From NCBI RefSeq assembly GCF_002285495.1, contig NZ_CP016786.1, positions 324,001 to 388,000 on the forward strand: DNA of 64,000 nt, given 5' to 3'. Every line of letters starts with the position of its first letter. Position 1 is the stretch's first letter. Source of the DNA: Clostridium isatidis (GTDB lineage: Bacteria; Bacillota; Clostridia; Clostridiales; Clostridiaceae). The notes under the pieces are model-generated. The model worked only from the letters and a program-made list of their open reading frames with translations, had not been told where the DNA came from and did not search any database. Below, piece after piece: positions 51,476 to 59,392 of the stretch. The position numbers and the translations under genes are program-made.

Positions 51476-51589
51476 CATCAAAAAGGAGCTTCACACTAAT
51501 TATTTAGTGCGACAGCCCCTTTATTATTTCAGTATAACTAGTGTTTTAAAAAATTTATAATTAATAATTAAGAGGGGATTACTTAATTT

Positions 51590-51868
51590 TTATAAAATAC
51601 TTTGAATTGCATATCTAGACACAGTTATTACTGTATTTTTAGCAATTTCAATTTCTACTGTATCTTCTTTAACTTTTACTACTTTTCCGTAAATTCCTCC
51701 ACAAAACATTACATTCATGCCTGTTTTTAATTCAACATGAACTTCCTTAAGTTGTGATGTTCTTTTTTTTATATTTCTAGCAGATATAAATGTAAGTATT
51801 AAGGCTGCTATTCCAACTAATACTCCAACAGTAATACATGTCCATAAAACAACTTCCCAATTAATCAT
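51590..51868 (-). CDS. YajC-like small membrane protein of the PTS operon
   Basis: 92 residues: one TM helix (~7-29), then a basic stretch and a YajC-like beta domain (LKTGMNVMFCGGIYGKVVKV, VEIEIAKNTVITVSRYAIQS). YajC is the accessory subunit of Sec translocase, and YajC-like genes are often found inside mannose-family PTS operons, as here two bases after EIIA. Whether it acts on Sec or on the PTS complex is unknown. GAGGATGG within the EIIA end serves as ribosome binding site. Confidence 0.8.
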   Translation of the reverse strand: MINWEVVLWTCITVGVLVGIAALILTFISARNIKKRTSQLKEVHVELKTGMNVMFCGGIYGKVVKVKEDTVEIEIAKNTVITVSRYAIQSIL

Positions 51869-51870
51869 AA

Positions 51871-52302
51871 TTAAATACCATCCTCATCTTCATTATCTTC
51901 GTGAACCTTAAGTTCAAATTTTATAACAGCATTTCTTCCTATTTCTATTATTGACTCAGATAGTGAATTTAAATCATCTATAATATCTTTCATCATAGAT
52001 ATTTCAAGAAGCATAGGTAAATTTGTACCTCCTATTACTTCCATTGGTTTTTCTATTTCTGTTTTAACTTCAACTAAGGTTTTAAATGGTGATCCTCCTG
52101 CTAAATCACTAAGAGCTAAAATGCTATCACAATTATTTAAATTTTGTAATGCAGTATAATACTTCTTTTTTAAATCTTCAGTTGAATCGTTTTCTTCAAA
52201 GTCAATATATTCTACATTGCTAGGGGATCCTGCAATCAACTTCAAAGATGATCTTAATCCTGTTGCAAAATTTCCATGTCCACTAATTATTAGTCCTATC
52301 AT
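51871..52302 (-). CDS. agaF: PTS EIIA, mannose family (GalNAc-type)
   Basis: 143-residue soluble phosphocarrier. Active His9 in GLIISGHGNFATGL; LALSDLAGGSPFKTL is the second hallmark. Accepts phosphate from HPr and gives it to EIIB. It is separated from EIIB by its own yajC-like partner, the IS and the regulator, so EIIA and EIIBCD form two operons. AGGAG precedes the ATG. Divergent from nagA with a 171-base gap holding both promoters. Confidence 0.93.
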   Translation of the reverse strand: MIGLIISGHGNFATGLRSSLKLIAGSPSNVEYIDFEENDSTEDLKKKYYTALQNLNNCDSILALSDLAGGSPFKTLVEVKTEIEKPMEVIGGTNLPMLLEISMMKDIIDDLNSLSESIIEIGRNAVIKFELKVHEDNEDEDGI

Positions 52303-52473
52303 TTCATCATCTCCTAAAAAAATAATAATATAATTTCTGTAATTTTATTATGAATGAAGAATTATTTAAATTCAATAAGTGTACTGAAAGATATAATAGG
52401 TCTGTTAAAAAGTGCAAATATTAGCGAGATAAACTTTTGTATAATATATTTAAGTTAATTTAGGAGGTATATC
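52303..52473. promoter_or_regulatory. Divergent agaF/nagA control region
   Basis: For nagA, TATAAT near 52440 is a good -10 but its -35 (AATATT, 17 bases upstream) is poor, as for agaV. Likely activator-dependent. No cre-like match found here by eye. Confidence 0.5.
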
Positions 52474-53613
52474 ATGCTAATACAAAGTAAAAGGGTTTGG
52501 ATAGCAGATCAATTTATTCCAGCTCAAATAGAAATTGATGATAATAAAATAGTAAATATTTATTCTTATAACGAAAAAGAAGTAAATTACGATTATGGTA
52601 ACAAAAGAATTGTTCCAGGATTTATAGATATTCATTGTCATGGAGCCTATGGTTTTGACACAAATGATGCTGATGAACAGGGATTAAGAAATTGGACTAA
52701 AAGGATAGTAAATGAAGGGGTTACTGCATTATTAGCTACTACTATAACTCAAAGTAAAGAAGTTCTTACTAAAGCTTTAAGTAATGTTGCAAAAGTAGTA
52801 GAAGATGGATATGAAGGGGCAGAAATATTAGGAATTCATTTTGAGGGGCCTTATCTTGATATGGAATATAAGGGAGCTCAACCAAAGGAATATATAGTTA
52901 AACCAACTATACAAGAATTTCAAAATTATCAAAAGGCAGCAAAAGGCCTTATAAAATATGTAACTTTAGCAACAGAAGTAGATGAAGATTATGCTCTTAC
53001 AGAATATTTATACAATAACAATATAGTAGTTAGCATAGGACATTCAGCTTCCAGCTATGAAGAAGCTGTATTTGCTTTTGCTCATGGGGCTAGATCTCAA
53101 ACTCACGTATATAATGGTATGACTCCATATAATCATAGAAAGAATGGATTAGTTGGAGCAGCTTTAAGAATTAAGGGAATGTATGGTGAAATAATTTGTG
53201 ATGGAAATCATTCAACTCCTGTAGCTTTATACAATTTCTTTAATGCAAAGGGTCCAGACTATGGAATTATGGTTACAGATGCTTTAATGGCAAAGGGCTT
53301 TGAACCTGGTTCTAAATTTATTTTTGGAGGAAATGAAATAGAAATTTATGAAGACGGAAGTGCTCATTTAGTAGAAACTAAGGGGTTAGCTGGCTCAACT
53401 CTAAAGATGAATGAAGGTCTTAGAATATTAGTTGAAGATGCTATGGTGCCATTTAATTATGCTATAAATTCATGCACAATTAACCCTGCTAAATGCTTAG
53501 GAGTAGATAAGCGCAAGGGAAGAATAGGTGTTGGATATGATAGCGATTTAGTAGTTCTTAATGATGATTATTCAGTGCTTCAAACATATTGTTTAGGAAA
53601 GGCGATGTTATAG
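52474..53613 (+). CDS. nagA: N-acetylgalactosamine/glucosamine-6-phosphate deacetylase
   Basis: 379-residue amidohydrolase removing acetate from GalNAc-6-P. Metal site DIHCHG (His54, His56), GIHFEGPYLD, SIGHSAS, QTHVYNGM and catalytic Asp in MVTDALMA. In this context it is probably AgaA, though such enzymes often take GlcNAc-6-P too. AGGAGGTATATC precedes the ATG. First gene of the plus-strand enzyme operon; its stop overlaps the next start (TAGTG). Confidence 0.9.
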   Translation: MLIQSKRVWIADQFIPAQIEIDDNKIVNIYSYNEKEVNYDYGNKRIVPGFIDIHCHGAYGFDTNDADEQGLRNWTKRIVNEGVTALLATTITQSKEVLTKALSNVAKVVEDGYEGAEILGIHFEGPYLDMEYKGAQPKEYIVKPTIQEFQNYQKAAKGLIKYVTLATEVDEDYALTEYLYNNNIVVSIGHSASSYEEAVFAFAHGARSQTHVYNGMTPYNHRKNGLVGAALRIKGMYGEIICDGNHSTPVALYNFFNAKGPDYGIMVTDALMAKGFEPGSKFIFGGNEIEIYEDGSAHLVETKGLAGSTLKMNEGLRILVEDAMVPFNYAINSCTINPAKCLGVDKRKGRIGVGYDSDLVVLNDDYSVLQTYCLGKAML

Positions 53614-54137
53614 TGAAAAAGAATACTATGAATTTATCTGGCAGCAATATTTACTTAGATAGATATGGAGATACTGTTTATTATAACCTATTTGATAAAA
53701 ATGGATATATTGTATCTAAGGAAATGGAGCAAAAATTTAGAGTTTTCTACTATAGATATTCAATAATATTTATTTTTGTAATTTTATTAGGTGATTATTT
53801 TAAAACTTTTCAAAATACCTTACTGCTAGGATTTGGAGCATCTCTATTAGTTGAACTGTATTTTAGATTTGTCTTTCTAAAAAAATTAAAGGTAATTAAA
53901 AACTTTAATAGAGAGCGTAAGCTTTCAAAGTTAGAGGCCTTAGTTAAAAGTAAAGCAAAAGATAAAATAATTATGAAAGCCTGTGCCTATGCTTTATTAA
54001 GTGTTCTTTTAATTATAAATGCAATGCAGCAAAATTTTAATATATTACTATTAATTTTAAGCATTATTGGTTCAGTATATAGTTTTTATACAGTAATTAT
54101 CGATATTATTGCTTTTACTAAAATAAAAAATAAATAA
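53613..54137 (+). CDS. Small membrane protein in the GalNAc operon
   Basis: 174 residues with four TM helices in two pairs (~46-62, 68-86 and ~123-137, 143-161). The N-terminal soluble 40 residues read SGSNIYLDRYGDTVYYNLFD; a basic loop (KKLKVIKNFNRERKLSKLEA) separates the pairs. GTG at 53613 overlaps the nagA stop and follows GGAAAGG; the longer frame from 53589 lacks its own site. I do not recognise the family. Its place between nagA and the kinase suggests a link to the sugar pathway, perhaps PTS assembly. Confidence 0.65.
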   Translation: MKKNTMNLSGSNIYLDRYGDTVYYNLFDKNGYIVSKEMEQKFRVFYYRYSIIFIFVILLGDYFKTFQNTLLLGFGASLLVELYFRFVFLKKLKVIKNFNRERKLSKLEALVKSKAKDKIIMKACAYALLSVLLIINAMQQNFNILLLILSIIGSVYSFYTVIIDIIAFTKIKNK

Positions 54138-54184
54138 GTCATTCTATATAAATATCAAAATATTTAATATAAGGAGAAATAATC

Positions 54185-55111
54185 ATGATATTAGTTATAA
54201 ACCTTAACACTTCAGTAGATAAAAGGTATGAGATAGAAGATATACAAAAGGGAAAAGTAATGAGAGCAAGAACCGTAGAAAACACACCTGGAGGCAAGGG
54301 GATACATGTAGCTAATGTTGCAACTATATTGAAGGAAGATTGTATAGCTACTGGATTTTTAGGTGGAAAAACTGGAGAATTTATTGAGGAAAAACTAAAG
54401 GAATATGGTATAAAGCAAGATTTTGTAAAGATCAAGGGAGATAGTAGAGAATGTTTAGCTTTTATAACAGATGATTACATGCAAACAGAAATACTAGAAC
54501 CAGGTCCAGAAATAAGTGAAACAGAAAAACAAAACTTTTTCCAAAAATATATTGAATTAATAGAAGAGGCTGAAGTCATAGTGGCATCTGGAAGTGTACC
54601 AAGAAATGTAGAGAAAAATTATTATAGGAGTTTAATAGAACTTGCTAATCACAAAAATAAAAAGTTCTTACTAGATACCAGTGGAGACCTTTTATTAGAA
54701 GGAATTAAAGGAAAACCCTTTTTTATAAAGCCTAACAAGGATGAGATTGAGTCAATAAGAGGTAAAGAAATAAAAAATGAGCAAGATGCAATTGATGAAA
54801 TAAAGAATTTTCAAAAGATGGGTATAAGCTTTGTTGTAATATCTCTTGGAGCAAAAGGCTCTATAGCTGGTTATGATGGAAAATTTTATAGAGTAACAGT
54901 TCCTAAAATTAGGGCAGTAAATCCAGTTGGCTCAGGGGATTCCTATGTAGCTGGAATATCAATAGGTTTACACAGGGGATACAGTATAGAAGATACTTTA
55001 AAACTTGCTGCAGCTTGTGGAACTGCAAATGCATTAGAGAAGGAAACTGGTTTTGTTAAAGAAGAAGTTGTTAATGATTTAATTAATAAAATTGATGTAG
55101 CTGAAATTTAA
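54185..55111 (+). CDS. Tagatose-6-phosphate kinase (PfkB family)
   Basis: 308-residue kinase of the 1-phosphofructokinase/LacC branch. N-terminal VINLNTSVDKRYEIEDI, sugar-binding TPGGKGIHVANV, and the ATP/anion-hole motif NPVGSGDSYVAG with catalytic Asp252. It phosphorylates tagatose-6-P to the 1,6-bisphosphate; fructose-1-P kinase activity is an alternative, but the aga neighbours argue for tagatose. AAGGAGAAATAATC precedes the ATG. Confidence 0.88.
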   Translation: MILVINLNTSVDKRYEIEDIQKGKVMRARTVENTPGGKGIHVANVATILKEDCIATGFLGGKTGEFIEEKLKEYGIKQDFVKIKGDSRECLAFITDDYMQTEILEPGPEISETEKQNFFQKYIELIEEAEVIVASGSVPRNVEKNYYRSLIELANHKNKKFLLDTSGDLLLEGIKGKPFFIKPNKDEIESIRGKEIKNEQDAIDEIKNFQKMGISFVVISLGAKGSIAGYDGKFYRVTVPKIRAVNPVGSGDSYVAGISIGLHRGYSIEDTLKLAAACGTANALEKETGFVKEEVVNDLINKIDVAEI

Positions 55112-55202
55112 TTTCAGATTATATATATTTTTTACTTATAAATACGTATCTATTGCAAAGATATAAGGTGAAAAGGTGAAATCAATTAAGGAGGCATTTA
55201 AA

Positions 55203-56372
55203 ATGATTTTTGGAATAAATGAAGAAAAAATGAAGGAACTAGGTGCAGAATATACTATTACAGAAATAAGGCAACAACCAAAGTTATGGGAAGAAACTTA
55301 TAACATAGTGAAGAGTAATGAGGAAAAAATAAAGACTTTTTTAAATAAAAAATTAAAAAGCAATACTAGAATAGTTTTAACTGGAGCAGGTACTTCAGAT
55401 TATGTTGGAGATACTATATATCTATATTTAGCAAAAAAATTAAATTTAAGAGTAGAAGCTATAGCTTCCACTGACATAGTATCAAATCCAGCAGAATTTA
55501 TTGAAGAAGATGTACCAACAATTCTTGTATCTTATGCAAGATCAGGAAACAGCCCTGAAAGTGTTGGAGCATACGATTTATTTGAGGAAAATGTAAAGGA
55601 CATTGCCCAACTAGTTATTACTTGTAATAAAGATGGAGAACTTGCAAAGAGGGCTGTAAACAGTGATGATAACCTTTGCATATTAATGCCAGAAGCTTCA
55701 AATGATAAGAGCTTTGCAATGACAAGTTCCTTTAGCTGTATGTTATTAGCAACATTATTAATATTTGATATTGATAATTTAAATGAAACTAAAAAATATG
55801 TTGATATTGTTGTTAAACAAGGAAATTATATTTTAGAAAATAGATGGCAAGATGTGCAAGAATTAGTTAATTTAGATGCAAAAAGAGTAGTTTACTTAGC
55901 TTCGGGAGTATTAAAAGGCTTAGTTCAAGAAATGTGTCTTAAAAATCTAGAACTTACAAGTGGAAGAGTAGTAAGTCTAAGCGAAGGAGTATTAGGTTTT
56001 AGACATGGTCCAAAGTCAATAATAAATGACGAAACTTTAGTAATATTTATGAACTCTACTAATAAATATACTAATCTTTATGATATGGATCTTATAAGAG
56101 AAATTCATAATGATGTAGGAAATCACAAGTTAGCAGTTATAAGTTATACAAAAAATGAAGAATTAAATGGTTTATGTGATAAATATATAGAAATTGATGG
56201 TAAAGAAATTCCAGAAGTTTATACAGCGTTTAATTATATGTTATTCGGACAAATGTTTGGATTATTTAATTCAATGAGATTAGGAATTTCACCAGATAAT
56301 CCAAGACCAGATGGTACTGTTAATAGAGTTGTTAAGGGAGTAATTATTCACAAGTACGATAAACAAGTTTAA
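55203..56372 (+). CDS. agaS: D-galactosamine-6-phosphate deaminase/isomerase (SIS, AgaS)
   Basis: 389-residue protein with two SIS sugar-phosphate domains: ITEIRQQPKLWEETY, VLTGAGTSDYVGDTIYLYLA, VSYARSGNSPESVGAYDLFE, SNDKSFAMTSSFSCMLLATL and SEGVLGFRHGPKSIINDETL. Converts GalN-6-P to tagatose-6-P and ammonia. ATG 55203 is chosen because AAGGAGG ends nine bases before it; the in-frame GTG 55176 lies upstream of that site. Conserved region order matches E. coli AgaS. Confidence 0.92.
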   Translation: MIFGINEEKMKELGAEYTITEIRQQPKLWEETYNIVKSNEEKIKTFLNKKLKSNTRIVLTGAGTSDYVGDTIYLYLAKKLNLRVEAIASTDIVSNPAEFIEEDVPTILVSYARSGNSPESVGAYDLFEENVKDIAQLVITCNKDGELAKRAVNSDDNLCILMPEASNDKSFAMTSSFSCMLLATLLIFDIDNLNETKKYVDIVVKQGNYILENRWQDVQELVNLDAKRVVYLASGVLKGLVQEMCLKNLELTSGRVVSLSEGVLGFRHGPKSIINDETLVIFMNSTNKYTNLYDMDLIREIHNDVGNHKLAVISYTKNEELNGLCDKYIEIDGKEIPEVYTAFNYMLFGQMFGLFNSMRLGISPDNPRPDGTVNRVVKGVIIHKYDKQV

Positions 56373-56469
56373 ATTTTTATAAAAAGCTTTTTATAAGATT
56401 AGAACTAAAGATAAGTCCTTTTTAAAGTGAAAGAAAGAAATGAATTTGAGATAAAGGAGAGTAATAAAT

Positions 56470-57324
56470 ATGAAGATATTATCAACAAGAGAAATGTTAA
56501 AAAAGGCTCAAAGAGAAGGATATGCTATACCAGCTTTTAATATTCATAATTTAGAAACATTACAAGTAGTAGTAGATACAGCAGCAGAATTAAGATCACC
56601 AGTAATCTTAGCAGGAACACCATCAACAATAGCATATGCAGGTGGAGAATATATAGTAGCTATGGCTGAAACTGCAGCTAAAGAGTATGATATTCCAATA
56701 GCAATTCACTTAGATCATTATGAAGATGTTGAAGCAATTAAACACTTTATAGACTTAGGCTTTAAATCAGCAATGATAGATGCATCTCACTTAGACTATG
56801 AAGATAATATAAGAATTGTTAGAGAAGTAGTTGAGTATGCTCATAAGTTTGATGCAACAGTAGAAGCAGAACTTGGAAGATTAGGTGGCCAAGAAGACGA
56901 CTTAATAGTAGATGAAAAAGACTCTAAATATACTAATCCTGAGCAAGCAAGAGACTTTGTAGAAAGAACAGGAATAGATTCCTTAGCAGTTGCAATAGGA
57001 ACAGCTCATGGATTATATCAAGGGGAAGCAAAACTTGATTTTGATAGATTAAAGGAAATAAGAGATATGGTAGATGTACCATTAGTTCTACATGGAGCAT
57101 CAGATGTACCAGATGAATTAGTTAAAAAAGCAATATCTCTTGGAATTTGTAAGGTAAATGTAGCAACAGATTTAAAAATACCTTTCTCTGATGCAGTTAA
57201 AAAATACTTTAATGAAAACCCAACCGCAAATGACCCAAGAAAGTACATGACACCAGGAAAAGAAGCTATGAAAAAAATTGTTGCTCATAAAATAATGGTT
57301 TGTGGAAGCAATGGAAAAGCTTAA
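56470..57324 (+). CDS. kbaY: Class II tagatose-1,6-bisphosphate aldolase
   Basis: 284-residue zinc aldolase of the GatY/KbaY type. Zn ligands in IHLDHYED, IDASHLDYEDNIR, GTAHGLYQGEAKLDF, LVLHGASDVPDE and the C-terminal KVNVATDLKIPFS. Splits tagatose-1,6-bisphosphate to dihydroxyacetone-P and glyceraldehyde-3-P, the final cluster step. No separate GatZ/KbaZ subunit gene in the window. AAAGGAGAG precedes the ATG. A terminator closes the operon. Confidence 0.92.
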   Translation: MKILSTREMLKKAQREGYAIPAFNIHNLETLQVVVDTAAELRSPVILAGTPSTIAYAGGEYIVAMAETAAKEYDIPIAIHLDHYEDVEAIKHFIDLGFKSAMIDASHLDYEDNIRIVREVVEYAHKFDATVEAELGRLGGQEDDLIVDEKDSKYTNPEQARDFVERTGIDSLAVAIGTAHGLYQGEAKLDFDRLKEIRDMVDVPLVLHGASDVPDELVKKAISLGICKVNVATDLKIPFSDAVKKYFNENPTANDPRKYMTPGKEAMKKIVAHKIMVCGSNGKA

Positions 57325-57370
57325 ATTTTTAGTTTCAGATTATATATAAAAATAACTTATAGAAAAAAGA

Positions 57371-57397
57371 GAAGATTGTCAGCAATCTTCTTTTTTC
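57371..57397 (+). terminator. Terminator of the GalNAc enzyme operon
   Basis: GAAGATTG TCAG CAATCTTC followed by six T. Confidence 0.9.
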
Positions 57398-57571
57398 CTA
57401 TTTACATAATAGTATTTTCTTAAGAATGTAATAGTCCCCTCTTGTATTAAAGTTTTAATTCTATTTTCTTTGAATGGAAAATTAATATATAATGTTAATA
57501 TGAGCGTGTAATTACTTATAATTCTTATTAAGTAAAAAAAAGTAAATTAATAAATTATTACGGGGGATTTT

Positions 57572-58867
57572 ATGAAAAATTTAAGTGGAAATTTAAAAGC
57601 TTTATTCAGAAAAGAAATAGAAACTGAAACTTTAGTAAATATAATTTTATATTCTGTAATTTTAATAATGCCTTTTATAGTTGTAAATGTATCCTCACCG
57701 AGATATGTTATGGGAAAGTTAATGTTTCTTTATATAATAGGAATTTTTTCTTTATATTCATTAATTAAATTAAAATTCACAAAATTTAATTTATATCATA
57801 AGCTAGCATTAGTCTTTCTTCTGACTATTTTTATTCCAAGCATATTATCACCATACAAATACGTTGCTTTTATGGGAAATCATGAAAGGGGAGAAGGCTT
57901 TTTTATTTATTGTATTTATATATTACTTTTTTTATTATCATCTAAATATTTAATAATAAATAAAGCTTTAATAAATATAGTTTTAACTTTTTCATGCATT
58001 ATGGGATTGTATGGAGTAATTCAGTTTTACGGTTTTGATCCAGTGCAATATTGGATGTTTGGAAAAATAATTGGTAATGAGAGTATTGGCTTTATAGGGC
58101 ATAGAAATTTTTTCTCTAGTTATTTATGTATTTTTTTATTTTTATCAGTTTCAATATATATTTTTAAAGGTATAAGTAAGTATCTTATTTATTCTTCAAT
58201 ATTATTTGCAGCTTTATTGTGTACTTTAACAAGGGGAGGATGGCTTGCTTTTCTGATTTATTCATTTATAGGATTATTATTTATATTAAAAGAGAAGTAT
58301 TTGCTTAAGAGAGCATTATTAGTATTTATTTCTTTTACAGTAATTTTTGGCGTTTTGAATTTAACTACAGATAATAAAGTTCTAAAAAGGGCAGATAGGG
58401 AAATAGTGTTTTCTGAAGATGGCGAGTTGATAAATTCAGCAGGGGCTAGAGCTAATATTTTAAAGATATCCTTTAGAGCATTTATTGATAAGCCGTTATT
58501 AGGATATGGACCAGATACGTTGAAAAATAGATTAACTGATGATTATCCAGAAGAAATGATGGAACATATATTAAAATTTAATGAAGTGGTTGATAAATCT
58601 CATAATGAGTATCTTGAGTATGCTGTTAGTAATGGAATATTCAGTTTGTTGCTGTATTCAATATTCTTAGGTGCAATTCTTATAATGCTTTTTAAGAATA
58701 GAAGAAATTATATTAGTAAAATACTTTTTTTAACAATATTAGGTTATATGTTTCAGGGATTTTTCAATATAAGTGTAATTATGGTAGCTCCAATATTTTG
58801 GATCCTTTTAGGGGCTAGCATAAAATTGCTGGAAGATACGAATAAAAAGATACTAGAAGTAATATAA
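57572..58867 (+). CDS. O-antigen ligase-like (Wzy_C) membrane protein
   Basis: 431 residues, about 12 TM helices, with the large extracytoplasmic loop between 285 and 350. Marks of the O-antigen ligase/polymerase family: GYFIGHRNF-like (FIGHRNFFSSYL), TLTRGGWLAF with the conserved Arg, RANILKISFRAFIDKPLLGY and HNEYLEYAVSNGIF. In Gram-positives such proteins join or polymerise surface glycans. No glycosyltransferase neighbours, so the substrate is open. CGGGGGATTTT precedes the ATG. Single gene. Confidence 0.85.
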   Translation: MKNLSGNLKALFRKEIETETLVNIILYSVILIMPFIVVNVSSPRYVMGKLMFLYIIGIFSLYSLIKLKFTKFNLYHKLALVFLLTIFIPSILSPYKYVAFMGNHERGEGFFIYCIYILLFLLSSKYLIINKALINIVLTFSCIMGLYGVIQFYGFDPVQYWMFGKIIGNESIGFIGHRNFFSSYLCIFLFLSVSIYIFKGISKYLIYSSILFAALLCTLTRGGWLAFLIYSFIGLLFILKEKYLLKRALLVFISFTVIFGVLNLTTDNKVLKRADREIVFSEDGELINSAGARANILKISFRAFIDKPLLGYGPDTLKNRLTDDYPEEMMEHILKFNEVVDKSHNEYLEYAVSNGIFSLLLYSIFLGAILIMLFKNRRNYISKILFLTILGYMFQGFFNISVIMVAPIFWILLGASIKLLEDTNKKILEVI

Positions 58868-58991
58868 TAATACAATGAGTTCCCGTATATAAAAAATAAA
58901 GCAAAATATAAAAAGAGTGAGAAAAATAAAGATATTTACTGAAAATATTCAATATTTAGAATATATAGCTAGATAGTATAATTTTAACAAT

Positions 58992-59054
58992 TTGATTTTA
59001 AAAAAATAAAAGATTATTATAACATTGTTAGCACTTGAATGTAATGAGTGCTAA
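58992..59054 (+). promoter_or_regulatory. groESL promoter and CIRCE operator
   Basis: TTGATT (58992-58997), 17-base spacer, TATTAT (59015-59020). CIRCE at 59028-59054: TTAGCACTT, nine bases, GAGTGCTAA, one mismatch from the consensus. HrcA should bind it. hrcA itself is not in the window. Confidence 0.95.
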
Positions 59055-59094
59055 CAACCATAAAATGATTAACAGAATTATAGGAGGGATTTTT

Positions 59095-59379
59095 ATGAAT
59101 ATCAAACCATTAGCAGATAGAGTAGTTATTAAAAAGTTAGAAGCAGAAGAAACTACAAAAAGTGGAATAGTTCTAACTGGATCTGCAAAGGAAAGACCTC
59201 AAGAAGCCGAGGTTGTGGCTGTAGGACCTGGAGCAATAATTGATGGAAAAAGATGTGATATGGAAGTAAAAGTTGGAGATAAAGTACTTTATTCAAAATA
59301 TGCAGGAACAGATGTAAAGGTAAACGGAGAAGAATATACAATTTTAAAACAAGAAGATATATTAGCTATAGTAGAATAA
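59095..59379 (+). CDS. groES: Co-chaperonin GroES
   Basis: 94-residue heptameric lid of GroEL. NIKPLADRVVIKKLEAEETT, the mobile loop around KSGIVLTGSAKERPQEAEVV, VGDKVLYSKYAGTDVK and EDILAIVE are diagnostic. ATG 59095 follows TAGGAGGGA; the GTG-initiated extension upstream runs through the CIRCE element and is not real. Thirteen bases before groEL. Confidence 0.98.
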   Translation: MNIKPLADRVVIKKLEAEETTKSGIVLTGSAKERPQEAEVVAVGPGAIIDGKRCDMEVKVGDKVLYSKYAGTDVKVNGEEYTILKQEDILAIVE

Positions 59380-59392
59380 GGAGGTTCAGATT

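Larger units (their letters stand above)
49629..51529. mobile_element. IS1182-like insertion sequence
   Basis: A ~1.9-kb element with one intact transposase gene. Perfect 22-bp terminal inverted repeats, 49629-49650 and 51508-51529, with the core GGGGCTGTCGCA. The outer ten bases (AAATAATAAA / TTTATTATTT) are A/T-only and could belong to the target. Each end also folds on itself: left GGGGCTGTCGC / GCGACAGCTCC (49639-49672), right GGAGCT..CACTAA / TTAGTG..AGCCCC. No clear direct target duplication is visible. It lies between the convergent AraC-type and yajC-like genes and breaks neither. Confidence 0.88.

Noticed and set aside
49629..51529. Disruption of a gene by the IS element
   Set aside because: Both neighbouring genes have complete ends; the element lies in the convergent intergenic gap.
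59035..59094. N-terminal extension of GroES
   Set aside because: It reads through the CIRCE operator; ATG 59095 has the ribosome binding site and the conserved start.
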